DNA from: Undibacterium paludis
GTDB lineage: Bacteria > Pseudomonadota > Gammaproteobacteria > Burkholderiales > Burkholderiaceae_D
DNA length: 64,000 nucleotides
Assembly (NCBI RefSeq): GCF_022568815.1
Contig: NZ_JAKZHX010000015.1
Coordinates: 90,945 to 154,944 of the forward strand
Reading direction: 5' to 3'
The notes beneath the pieces are model-generated. The model did not search any database. It was not told the origin of the DNA and worked only from the letters and a program-made list of their open reading frames with translations. The translations under genes were made by a program, and so were the position numbers. Positions 52,597 through 61,060 of the stretch are shown piece after piece. Within the stretch, counting starts at the first letter, position 1. Each line of letters starts with the position of its first letter.

Positions 52597-53927
52597 GCGT
52601 TGCGGCTGATACCCAGCCTGTCCATGCGACGATACAGGGCCTGTCGGCTCAATCCCAATTCAGTGGCTGCCTGAGCCACCACGCCATGGGCTTTTTGCAG
52701 GGCGCGTTCTATGCTCTCTTTATCTGGCTCATTGTCGTTGTGCCAGCCTGATACCAGTGGCAAGCCCAGGTCAGCCGCCATGATTTCGGATTTGGCTGAC
52801 AGCAGACAGGCACGCTGCATGACATTCTTGAGTTCCCTGACATTGCCTGGCCAGGAGTATTGCAGCAATGCCGCTTCACAACTGGCATGCAATACCTTGT
52901 CATTGTTGAGAAAATACTTTGCCAATGGCAGTATGTCGCCAGCACGTTCTGCCAGTGGCGGCAGATGTAGCTCGATCACATTCAGGCGATACAGCAGGTC
53001 CTGGCGAAAGCTGCCTGCCCTGATCATGGCTGGCAAATCAGCGTTAGTCGCACTGATGACACGTACCTTGACCTGTCTTTCCCTGTTTGAACCCAGTCGT
53101 TCGAAACGTCCGGTTTCCAGCACGCGCAACAATTTCATCTGTCCAGCCAGGGGCAGGTTACCGATCTCATCGAGGAACAGCGTGCCGCCATCGGCTGCCT
53201 CAAACTTGCCTTCGCGCGCCTTGCTGGCACCGGTATAGGCGCCAGCTTCTGCGCCAAAAAGCTCGGCCTCTATCAATTCTGCCGGCAGGGCGCCACAGTT
53301 GAGTATGACAAAGGGGCCGTCCCTGACGCTGGAATTGGCCTGTATGATTTCTGCGATGCGTTCCTTGCCTGCGCCATTGGGACCAGTAATCAGGACTGGC
53401 ACATCGGCACGAGCCACCTGGCAAGCCATACCCAGTATTCTCTCAGTTGCCGTATCATTCCAGACCAGATTGCAGAGATTGTATTTCTGCTCAAGCTCAC
53501 GTTTCTGCTTGCGTTCCCTTTGTACTCTTTGCTGCAGGGCGCGGTTGCTCTGACCCAGTTCTATCAGGTTTCTGACGGTAGTCAGCAGTTTCTGGTCATT
53601 CCAGGGTTTGCCGAGGTAATCGGCTGCCCCCGATTTGATCAGGTCGACGGCCGTATCAAGATGCGTCCAGGCAGTCAGCAGGATAACCGGCAAGTCCGGA
53701 TAGCGTTTGCGTATTTCGGCAAACAGGGTACGCCCCTCCTCGCCTGAAGTGGTGTCTTCAGTAAAGTTCATGTCCTGTATGACCAGATCCACGTTTTGCT
53801 GCCCCAGCATCGCCAGACCTTCGTCAGGCGATGCTGCGCAAATGGCATCAATATCATGCAGTGAAAACAGCACTTCCAGTGCCACTGCAACGGTGGCGTT
53901 ATCGTCGATAATCAATACAGTAGGCAT
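52593..53927 (-). CDS. NtrC-like sigma-54-dependent response regulator
   Basis: A 444-residue regulator with a receiver (Asp52 in VIQDMNF, followed by an extra TEDTTSGEEG stretch), an AAA+ domain (Walker A GPNGAGKE, Walker B LFLDEIGNL) and a Fis helix-turn-helix (VVAQAATELGLSRQALYRRMDRL). The sigma-54 contact loop reads GAYTGA instead of GAFTGA, a known tolerated variant. The gene belongs to the exporter operon, whose promoter is itself of the sigma-54 type, so autoregulation is likely. Confidence 0.92.
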   Translation of the reverse strand: MPTVLIIDDNATVAVALEVLFSLHDIDAICAASPDEGLAMLGQQNVDLVIQDMNFTEDTTSGEEGRTLFAEIRKRYPDLPVILLTAWTHLDTAVDLIKSGAADYLGKPWNDQKLLTTVRNLIELGQSNRALQQRVQRERKQKRELEQKYNLCNLVWNDTATERILGMACQVARADVPVLITGPNGAGKERIAEIIQANSSVRDGPFVILNCGALPAELIEAELFGAEAGAYTGASKAREGKFEAADGGTLFLDEIGNLPLAGQMKLLRVLETGRFERLGSNRERQVKVRVISATNADLPAMIRAGSFRQDLLYRLNVIELHLPPLAERAGDILPLAKYFLNNDKVLHASCEAALLQYSWPGNVRELKNVMQRACLLSAKSEIMAADLGLPLVSGWHNDNEPDKESIERALQKAHGVVAQAATELGLSRQALYRRMDRLGISRNA

Positions 53928-53960
53928 CGTTGGGGCAAGTAATGGGCTCGCGGCCGGGTT

Positions 53961-55208
53961 TCAGATGCCACGCGTTGCCGTTGCCGGTGAAATGGCAGCG
54001 GCACGTGCGGCAGGTCCAACTACTGCGATGATACCAAGTATCCAGAAGATGATGCTACCAGTAATCAAATATGGTACAGGCAGCTTGCTCAATTCAAGTT
54101 TGCTGACCAGCAGCTGGTTGAGGGCAATGGCCGACGCCACGCCACAAAAAATGCCAACAGTGGTAATCATGATGTTCTCGGTGATGAAGTAGCGCAAGAT
54201 ATCCGTACGGCGGGCGCCGAGGGCGCGGCGTACGCCGATGTGCTTGCGGCGCTGTGTTACCCAGAGGCTGGAGATACCGACGATGCCGCTGGCTGTCACC
54301 AGCAAGAGCAGTACACAAACGGCAATCAGCATCCAGGCCAGGCCGACGTCTGCGCGATAACGTTTGCTGCGATCCTCTTCCATCGTGCGGGTACGAATGA
54401 TCAGCGGCGAAGCCGAGGCCGTACGCAGGGCTGTTTCCACATCTTTCATGACACGATCACGTTGCCCCGGTTCTGCACGTATGGAAAAGACTGAGTACGG
54501 GTCATTGCTCAGACGTATGGGCAGAATGACGGACATCTCTCCTTCGGGACCATTTTGTGCACCGTGGGTTTGCAAGCCTTCTATGACACCGATGACGCGG
54601 GTGAGCTGGGCATCACTGCCGCTACCAAAATAAATGACTTTCCCTATTGCCGAGGTGTCAGCGGGAAACAGTTTTTCCGCCAGTTTTTTGGTAATGATGA
54701 CTGTATCAACAAAATCCCTGCTGGTGCTTTCATCAATCTCACGATAATCGCCGGCATTAAAATCGCGACCTTCTATTAATTTCAGGCCCCAGATGCGATT
54801 TAATGAATCTGCCGTGAGGTACATTGAAACACTGGCGCTTGGCGTGGTTTGCTTCAGATCCAGATAAATACTGCTGGTGCTGCCCGAGCGCGATATCGGT
54901 ACCTGCGAGACACGTACGACGCCAGAGACGCCGGCGACGGCACGCATGGTTGCCTCATCCTGTTTTTGCTGGGCAATCTGGGCCGCATGGTCACCGAGCT
55001 TGCGGTTGCTGATGCCCAGGCTGAACATGTCATTTTCGGCGACAACTCCGCTGGGGCGTGCAACGACAGCCAGCCTCAGATTGACGATATAAACGGCATT
55101 TGCAAGGATGGCCAGGCTGATGGCGACCTGAAGCGCCACCAGGATGGCGCCTGTCTTGCTGCGCATCAGGGCAGACAGGATGGGGCGGATTTCGAGATTC
55201 ATTTTCAT
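53961..55208 (-). CDS. MacB-type ABC transporter permease
   Basis: A 415-residue permease with one N-terminal membrane helix, a periplasmic MacB_PCD-like domain and three C-terminal helices of the FtsX type (RKHIGVRRALGARRTDILRYFITENIMI). This plan belongs to mechanotransmission ABC systems, such as MacB, rather than true channel importers. It is adjacent to a second permease of the same kind and a separate ATPase. A second start is possible six bases downstream. Confidence 0.88.
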   Translation of the reverse strand: MKMNLEIRPILSALMRSKTGAILVALQVAISLAILANAVYIVNLRLAVVARPSGVVAENDMFSLGISNRKLGDHAAQIAQQKQDEATMRAVAGVSGVVRVSQVPISRSGSTSSIYLDLKQTTPSASVSMYLTADSLNRIWGLKLIEGRDFNAGDYREIDESTSRDFVDTVIITKKLAEKLFPADTSAIGKVIYFGSGSDAQLTRVIGVIEGLQTHGAQNGPEGEMSVILPIRLSNDPYSVFSIRAEPGQRDRVMKDVETALRTASASPLIIRTRTMEEDRSKRYRADVGLAWMLIAVCVLLLLVTASGIVGISSLWVTQRRKHIGVRRALGARRTDILRYFITENIMITTVGIFCGVASAIALNQLLVSKLELSKLPVPYLITGSIIFWILGIIAVVGPAARAAAISPATATRGI

Positions 55209-55215
55209 GTTGTTC

Positions 55216-56529
55216 TCATTGTGATTTAAGTTGTATGGCTGGTGTTACCTGGCAGGCGCGCCAGGTCGGGAACAGCCCTGCCAGCAAGGCGGCACATACC
55301 GACATGATGAAGGTCAAGCCCAGCATTTGCCAATCCATATGGGCAACGACAGTCAATTGCTTCGACTGCAGGCCAATCAGCGCCAGTGCGCCAAAGGCCA
55401 GTAGCAGACCTATGATGCCGCCAGCCAGACCGATGACACTGCTTTCTATCAGGAACTGGGTAAATATTTCCTTGCGCGACGCCCCCAGGGCACGGCGCAC
55501 ACCAACCTCCGACGCTCTCACTGAGAATTTGGCCAGTAACAAGCCAATGGTATTGACCAGGCAAAGTATGAGGAAACCAAAAGCCAGCCAGGCCGACAGG
55601 CGATTGTCATTGCCAACGACCTTGGTTTCTTCCAGCCACTCCATGACATTAAAAATCCGGTTTTTTGCCTGACGCTTGAAACGGCCCAGTTTGTTCTGTT
55701 CGCTGGTGTAATTGTCGAGGTAACTGAGCAATTCTTGCCGCTGCGACGCTGACTTCAATTCAAACCAGAAGTGTATCCAGGTGCATTCGGATTTCAGGCG
55801 TCCCTGCCAGCCGGGTTCGGTATCGCCGGAACAGCTCATGCCGCCGTCATGGGTGATTTCATGGCGGATGGCCGTACTGAAAGGTATGAAAAATTCATCA
55901 TAGACACCAAATGCAGCGGAACGTCCGGTATAGCGGTAATAGCGTGGGCTGGGTTCCCAGGTATCGAGAACGCCAACGATCTTGAACTCTTGACCTATCA
56001 TGGTCAGGTGCTGGCCGACAGGGTCAATGTTGCCAAACAGTTTTTCAGACAAGGCGCGGCCCAGTACAACGACATCGGCTGCTTTGTTGTCGCTCTCCGC
56101 TTCCCAGGCACCTCCATACAGGAAAGGGGTATCAAACATGGCGAAAAAATCGCGGGTTGATGCATTACCTGACGCTGTCAGCGGAATAATGTCCTTGCGC
56201 GAAGGTTCTATGGACATTTCCACGCCATACATGGCTGAGCGTCTTTCGCCCTGTTTGCTGTTGAGCAGATTGATTGAATCCTGGTAACTGAGCTGGTGAT
56301 CGTTTGGCTTTTCACCAGGGACGTAGCCTTTGACGGGGCCATTGTCCATCAGGGGAAAGATCAGTCGGCTGCTTTTTTGCGGAATGGGATCCCCCGACAT
56401 GACGTGTAGTATGGTCAGTGTCGACACACTCGCTGCCACACCGATGGAAAGGGTCAGTACCATCAGGGCGGTTAGCAAGGGATTGCGGCGCAGGCTGCGT
56501 ATGCCAAGCAGGAAGTAGTAACGTATCAT
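55216..56529 (-). CDS. MacB-type ABC transporter permease
   Basis: A 437-residue permease with the same MacB/FtsX plan: N-terminal helix (PLLTALMVLTLSIGVAASVSTLTIL), a periplasmic domain, and SEVGVRRALGASRKEIFTQFLIESSVIGLAGGIIGLLLAFGAL. It is not identical to the following permease, so the pair probably works as a heterodimer. The stop is 7 bases before the next gene. Confidence 0.88.
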   Translation of the reverse strand: MIRYYFLLGIRSLRRNPLLTALMVLTLSIGVAASVSTLTILHVMSGDPIPQKSSRLIFPLMDNGPVKGYVPGEKPNDHQLSYQDSINLLNSKQGERRSAMYGVEMSIEPSRKDIIPLTASGNASTRDFFAMFDTPFLYGGAWEAESDNKAADVVVLGRALSEKLFGNIDPVGQHLTMIGQEFKIVGVLDTWEPSPRYYRYTGRSAAFGVYDEFFIPFSTAIRHEITHDGGMSCSGDTEPGWQGRLKSECTWIHFWFELKSASQRQELLSYLDNYTSEQNKLGRFKRQAKNRIFNVMEWLEETKVVGNDNRLSAWLAFGFLILCLVNTIGLLLAKFSVRASEVGVRRALGASRKEIFTQFLIESSVIGLAGGIIGLLLAFGALALIGLQSKQLTVVAHMDWQMLGLTFIMSVCAALLAGLFPTWRACQVTPAIQLKSQ

Positions 56530-56540
56530 TCTGCTGCTCC

Positions 56541-57299
56541 TCAGGCGACAGCGGAGCGCTGGTCTTCGTTGGCTGAATCAGCTTCGGCCTTGGTATCATA
56601 TAGCGATGGCATCCTGCGCACCAGGTCGCTGACCTGACCATCAATAATATGTACGTTGCGCTGCGCACGTACAGCCAGTTCGGGATCATGGGTGACCATC
56701 AGTATGGTCGTGCCCTTGGCATTGATTTCTTCCAGCAATTCCATGACACTGCGCGCCATTTGCGTGTCAAGATTACCGGTTGGTTCATCTGCCAGCAAGA
56801 CCTTGGGAGAGCCTGCCAGGGCGCGGGCAATGGCCACCCTTTGCTGCTGACCGCCGGACAACTCAGCCGGGTGATGTTTCATGCGAGAAGCCAGACCGAC
56901 CTGGGCCAGCGCTGCTTCTATGCGCTCCTTGCGCTCGGCGGTATTGAAGCCGCGATAGCGCAGCGGCACGTCGACATTGTCAAACAGGTTCAGGTCAGGG
57001 ATAAGATTGAAGCCCTGGAAGATGAAGCCGAGTTTTTCATTACGCAAGCGTGTACGTGCATTGTCGTTCATGCCTTTGACATTGATGCCGTCAAGCAGGT
57101 AGTCGCCATCATTGAATTCTTCCAGCAGGCCGGCGATGTTCAGGAAGGTGGTCTTGCCTGAACCCGACGGACCGGTCACGGTAACGAACTCTCCTTCCTT
57201 GACGTGGATATCAAAGCCGCGCAGGGCATGGGTTTCTATCAGGTGAGTACGATAGACTTTGCTCAGACTTTTCATGCGTAACATAATGTGTTCTTTCAT
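56541..57299 (-). CDS. LolD/MacB-type ABC transporter ATPase
   Basis: A 252-residue ATPase with Walker A GPSGSGKTT, signature LSGGQQQRVAIARAL and Walker B KVLLADEPTGNLDT. This is the LolD/MacB/FtsE ATPase group. The ATG directly follows the adaptor stop (TAAATG); an in-frame ATG 15 bases later is an alternative. It serves the two permeases downstream. Confidence 0.92.
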   Translation of the reverse strand: MKEHIMLRMKSLSKVYRTHLIETHALRGFDIHVKEGEFVTVTGPSGSGKTTFLNIAGLLEEFNDGDYLLDGINVKGMNDNARTRLRNEKLGFIFQGFNLIPDLNLFDNVDVPLRYRGFNTAERKERIEAALAQVGLASRMKHHPAELSGGQQQRVAIARALAGSPKVLLADEPTGNLDTQMARSVMELLEEINAKGTTILMVTHDPELAVRAQRNVHIIDGQVSDLVRRMPSLYDTKAEADSANEDQRSAVA

Positions 57300-58568
57300 T
57301 TAGTTATTGATGGAAACGCTGTTGGCGCTTTCAAAGGTATCGGTACCTGATATCACGACTTTGTCGCCGTCTTTCAGACCACTTACAATTTCAACTGCAG
57401 AGATACTGGTGATGCCCAGTTTGATTGGCCGGCGTTGGGCTACACCGTTTTCCACGACATAGGCAAAACGTCCGCCTTCCGCTTCGACAAAGGGGCCACG
57501 CGGCAGGATCATCACATTGGATTTTTCTTCCATCAGCAAACGCGCCGATACACGTTGACTTTGCCGCAAACCTGACGGTTGTGCTCCGCTGAAACGTACC
57601 CTGGCCAATATCTGGTTCTTGATCACTTCAGGTGAGATGGCGGTCAGCGTACCCATGACCTTGTCACCATTGAGAATGATTTCTGCCTTCATGCCCAGGC
57701 CCAGGTCTGTCATATATGACTCAGGTATTTCGACTTCAACTTCGAGTTGCGACAGGTCCACCAGGGTCATCAGCGCCGTATTGGCAGCGACCACACTGCG
57801 GTTGGAGATGGCCAGGCTGCCGATGATGCCGTCCACCGGCGCACGTAATTTTAAGTCTTCTACCTTTCGTCTGGCATAGTCGAGGCTCAGGCGTTGACGC
57901 TGCAACTGACTCATCTTGGTTTTCAGCTCCAGACTGACATCTTCATTTTCCAGATCGGCTGCCTGGGCGGCATGTTTGGCGCGTATTTCGGTGGAGTGCA
58001 TGGTGTCCTGAGCCTTCAGGAAATCATTCTTGGCGACTACACCCACGACACCGGCAGCTTCTATGCGCTGGAAGGCGCGCTGTGCTGCGATCTTGTCAAT
58101 TTCGGCCTGGTCGGCATCACGACGGGCGATCAGCTTTTGCTTTTTTGCGAGTATTTGCTGACGGGCGACTTCTGCTTCCAGTTGCTCGGTATTCGACTGC
58201 TCACGCTTCAATTGATCAGTCAGGTCAGGTGAATCGATCTCTGCAACGATATCGCCTTTTTTAACGGTATCACCGGCATTGGCCTTCAGCGTCACGGTAC
58301 CGCCTGCACTTGAATACAGGGTAGGGCTGATTGCCGCGACGATGCGGCCATTGACGGAGACATCCCTGACCAGGGTGCCATGGCTGACTGTGGCAATGCG
58401 CAGCCTTGATGCATTAACCGACTGGCTGCTGCTGCGCCATGCCGATGTCAGCAAAACCAGCGCCGTGATACCGGCGAGGCTGGCTGCGCCAACGATAAGC
58501 ATGCGCTTGCGTTTTTGTCCCTTGTCGGCGGACAGTACCGTATCCTGGCCTGAGGTGTCTCGTATCAT
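57300..58568 (-). CDS. Periplasmic adaptor (HlyD/MacA-like)
   Basis: A 422-residue membrane fusion protein: cytoplasmic N-terminus, one helix (MLIVGAASLAGITALVLLTSAW), a biotinyl-lipoyl-like hairpin (GGTVTLKANAGDTVKKGDIVAEIDSPDLTDQLKREQSN), a long coiled coil and a beta-barrel. It is the first gene of the operon and links the permeases to an outer-membrane channel, for which no gene is seen here. The start follows GGGA. A sigma-54 promoter lies 35 bases ahead. Confidence 0.92.
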   Translation of the reverse strand: MIRDTSGQDTVLSADKGQKRKRMLIVGAASLAGITALVLLTSAWRSSSQSVNASRLRIATVSHGTLVRDVSVNGRIVAAISPTLYSSAGGTVTLKANAGDTVKKGDIVAEIDSPDLTDQLKREQSNTEQLEAEVARQQILAKKQKLIARRDADQAEIDKIAAQRAFQRIEAAGVVGVVAKNDFLKAQDTMHSTEIRAKHAAQAADLENEDVSLELKTKMSQLQRQRLSLDYARRKVEDLKLRAPVDGIIGSLAISNRSVVAANTALMTLVDLSQLEVEVEIPESYMTDLGLGMKAEIILNGDKVMGTLTAISPEVIKNQILARVRFSGAQPSGLRQSQRVSARLLMEEKSNVMILPRGPFVEAEGGRFAYVVENGVAQRRPIKLGITSISAVEIVSGLKDGDKVVISGTDTFESANSVSINN

Positions 58569-58601
58569 GATGTTCCCGTTAAACAGTTTTTACACTGTTG
58601 A

Positions 58602-58616
58602 GCAGAAATCATGCCA
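58602..58616 (-). promoter_or_regulatory. Sigma-54 promoter of the exporter operon
   Basis: On the minus strand it reads TGGCATG-ATTT-CTGC, with the invariant GG and GC at the right spacing and one mismatch in each half of the consensus. It begins 34 bases upstream of the adaptor gene. An NtrC-like activator is encoded in the same operon. Confidence 0.68.
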
Positions 58617-58620
58617 GTTG

Positions 58621-58633
58621 TAAGTCATTGATT
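58621..58633 (-). promoter_or_regulatory. IHF-binding site
   Basis: On the minus strand AATCAA-TGAC-TTA is a perfect match to the IHF consensus WATCAA-N4-TTR. It lies between the -24/-12 promoter and the palindrome, which is the standard position for DNA bending at sigma-54 promoters. A near-identical 19-base stretch, also carrying a consensus IHF match, occurs at 29360-29378. Confidence 0.6.
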
Positions 58634-58660
58634 TTTATGAGTTAATTTTTGGTGTCGATT

Positions 58661-58694
58661 TGTCCACAGTGTCCGTTCACCTGTCCGTACAGGT
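58661..58694. promoter_or_regulatory. Candidate enhancer (TGTCC repeats and palindrome)
   Basis: ACCTGT-CCGT-ACAGGT (58679-58694) is a perfect palindrome with a four-base centre. TGTCC occurs three times on the plus strand at 58661, 58670 and 58682. The position, 60-90 bases upstream of the promoter, fits a proximal sigma-54 enhancer for the NtrC-like regulator. Confidence 0.5.
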
Positions 58695-58828
58695 TGGCGT
58701 ACACCTATTGCAGATACACCGCGTGATGTGCGGAGGCATTGATAAGCTATTAAGACGGAGTAAGGTGACAGGGTTGATGAGACGCTGGCAGCTGGGGCAT
58801 CTGCCAGCGTCATAAGGGCTAGGTAGTG

Positions 58829-60673
58829 TTAATGGCTGAGTTGCAGGTGACGCATGACCTGGTGTCTGTGCCAGTAGTGGCCGGACACATTCTTGAATTC
58901 TTCGCGTACTTTCTTGATGCCGCTGAGTTTGACTTTCGTGGATTTGGGGCCGAGCATGCCTTTTTCCGGATGTTTGATCGTCAGGGTGTCTGCCAGCATG
59001 CCGTCTTCATATTCGTAAGTGCTGACCCTGTCCCAGGGAAGTGGCTCTTTCTCATCAGGCAGTAACCAGCCAGCATAAGTCACCTGTATGGATTTGCCTT
59101 CACTCAGTGAAAATTCCACGGGCGGGAAATAACGCAAGACCAGTTCACGCTCTTCCTCATTGGCTGGTTCAAAACGGTAGGCCAGGCTGTGTTCATGGGC
59201 TTGTGAAAAATTCTCTTCATACTCTGTCCACAAACGGTTTTCGATTTCGTCGGCCGTCTGGATGTCGGTGGCCCAGGTCTGTACGGGGACACTGGTGACG
59301 ATGCTGCCATATTGTGATTCGGCGACCACATGGCCGACGTTTTTCATGCGTTCGCTCATCTTGGGATGGCTATCATAAGGATGCGGTACACTGGCATCCT
59401 TCATGGTATTGAGGAAATCAGAGGACTGCGCATAAGGGTACAGGCCGGAGGCAACGAATTGCGCAATACCGAGCCTGTTGCCCTGCTGCTCATTGCGGGA
59501 AAATAACTGATTCTCAATGTCCGAACGGTAAGTTGCATAAGCCGCCACCTTGATCAGGGAATTCACCACAGCAGCAGGCGCAACCACCTTGGCTGCAATG
59601 CGGTCAGCCAGGAACTCACGGTCGCGGCTATTGCGGGCAGAGGCAATTTCAAAAATCATGCGGTACAGACACATCAGATAAAACACCGTGACCACGTGAG
59701 CATTACCCATTTCACGGCAATATTGATCGTACTGTGCGAGTTTGGGGCCGAGTGCCGCACTATTGGCGGTATCACCACCGCGAAAGTGCGCGAGTTCATG
59801 AGCCAGTACGGCATCGGCTTCAGACTGGCTGAGCAGACGCAGCAGCGGTATGCTGATAAACAGGCTGCGCCCGCGCAGGCTCCTGCCGCTGACGTTCAGT
59901 GGTGATTCCGTCACAAAAAAGTTGGCGTCAATGCCGGCAACAATATGGTCAGGCGCGGCAGTTTTCAGGCGAGCAGCCAGGTCGCGTATGTGACGCCACA
60001 GACCCGGTGCAGCCTGCTCGGGAATCAACTCGCCCTGAATCTGGTTATTGCTGTGGACGCGCTTGAAAATATTGACGATGACATAGAACACCGCAATCGC
60101 CACAAAGATCACCGCCACGGCAATCAGTTTAATCGAATAACTGTGCATGAAATAGGCGGTCACCCAAAATGACAGCCACATCAGCATGGCGCCCTGCGCC
60201 ATGGTTCCTGCGGCACTGCTAAGGGTGATCAGGCGCCAGCCTGCCACAAAACTCAGATACTGGATTTTTTCATTGAGAAAGGCCAGTGCGCTGAGTATTA
60301 AGACACTCAGCAACAATGCAGCGCCGCCGACAATGGTCCAGATGGCGATTTTTCTGGCCATGATGAATTGCCAGTTGTCTGAATAGCGGGCGCAGACACT
60401 GTCGCGATAGCTGGCTGCTTCAGGGCTGGTATTATCGCAAATCCGTGATGGCGGATTGCTGATGAAAAATCCCTGTTGCGATACTTTCTCTTCCGGGTTG
60501 AGGCTGGGATCAGTCGCAATCTGTTGCGTGACATGATCTATGAAAGCCTTGTCCTGTCGACTTTCCACATGCTCTGCAAACCAATAGGTGAATACCGGTA
60601 TCAGGAACAGGGATAACAAGGAATACAGCAATATTTTTGCTAAGTCTTTCTTGAATGCTAATCCGGCAGACAT
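58829..60673 (-). CDS. Membrane M48 family metalloprotease
   Basis: A 614-residue protein with four or more membrane helices (ILLYSLLSLFLIPVFTYWF, IAIWTIVGGAALLLSVLILSAL, AQGAMLMWLSFWVTAYFMHSY, LIAVAVIFVAIAVFYVIV) and an M48 protease domain with HEXXH as HELAH at about 292-296. A further metal ligand is expected in the helix with SRDREFLADRIAA. M48 membrane proteases (HtpX-like) act in quality control of membrane proteins. The C-terminal 200 residues are longer than in HtpX and unrecognised. Confidence 0.9.
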   Translation of the reverse strand: MSAGLAFKKDLAKILLYSLLSLFLIPVFTYWFAEHVESRQDKAFIDHVTQQIATDPSLNPEEKVSQQGFFISNPPSRICDNTSPEAASYRDSVCARYSDNWQFIMARKIAIWTIVGGAALLLSVLILSALAFLNEKIQYLSFVAGWRLITLSSAAGTMAQGAMLMWLSFWVTAYFMHSYSIKLIAVAVIFVAIAVFYVIVNIFKRVHSNNQIQGELIPEQAAPGLWRHIRDLAARLKTAAPDHIVAGIDANFFVTESPLNVSGRSLRGRSLFISIPLLRLLSQSEADAVLAHELAHFRGGDTANSAALGPKLAQYDQYCREMGNAHVVTVFYLMCLYRMIFEIASARNSRDREFLADRIAAKVVAPAAVVNSLIKVAAYATYRSDIENQLFSRNEQQGNRLGIAQFVASGLYPYAQSSDFLNTMKDASVPHPYDSHPKMSERMKNVGHVVAESQYGSIVTSVPVQTWATDIQTADEIENRLWTEYEENFSQAHEHSLAYRFEPANEEERELVLRYFPPVEFSLSEGKSIQVTYAGWLLPDEKEPLPWDRVSTYEYEDGMLADTLTIKHPEKGMLGPKSTKVKLSGIKKVREEFKNVSGHYWHRHQVMRHLQLSH

Positions 60674-60902
60674 AGGCGCTATAAATCCTGATGATGATCA
60701 AAGAGAGGAGCTGTGCCGTTGCCTGCCATGCTCCTGTGACAGAGTTTCTTTGCATGCAGCAAGCTGAGTCCAGACATATCTGTGCAAATGGAACAGGTGC
60801 CACAGACTGATAAAAGTGTATTGAAGATAATCAGCTAAAACAATCAAACTAAAGTCTGCTTACAATTAATACAATTTGCCTGGGTATTCTGTAACACCTT
60901 GT

Positions 60903-61012
60903 ATTTTCCACAGCTTATCCCGTACTTGCCCACAGGAAAATGGCAGCTTATCCACGGCTTGTACACAGCTTATTTACAGCTTGTCCACAGCGGACAGGCA
61001 GTTTATACAGAG
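60903..61012 (+). repeat. Ten-unit 11-bp-phased array of DnaA-box-like sequences
   Basis: Ten consecutive 11-base units fill 110 bases. Units 5-8 are CTTATCCACGG, CTTGTACACAG, CTTATTTACAG and CTTGTCCACAG (60947-60990). Their cores TTATCCACG, TTGTACACA, TTATTTACA and TTGTCCACA each match the DnaA box TTATNCACA at eight of nine bases. Units 1-3 (TTTTCCACA, TTATCCCGT, TTGCCCACA) match at eight, six and seven. Units 4 and 9 are degenerate, and unit 10 is TTTATACAGAG. The 11-base period puts all sites on one face of the helix. An AT-rich stretch lies just upstream (60820-60900). Not protein coding, because the period breaks the frame. Confidence 0.75.
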
Positions 61013-61060
61013 GTCCGGGTTTGCATGTTCCTGTGTGCAATATCAGCATCAAGCCTGTTT

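Noticed and set aside
60903..61012. Main chromosomal oriC
   Set aside because: No dnaA, rpmH, dnaN or gyrB nearby and normal housekeeping genes on both sides; DnaA-related function is kept as a hypothesis but not as the main oriC.
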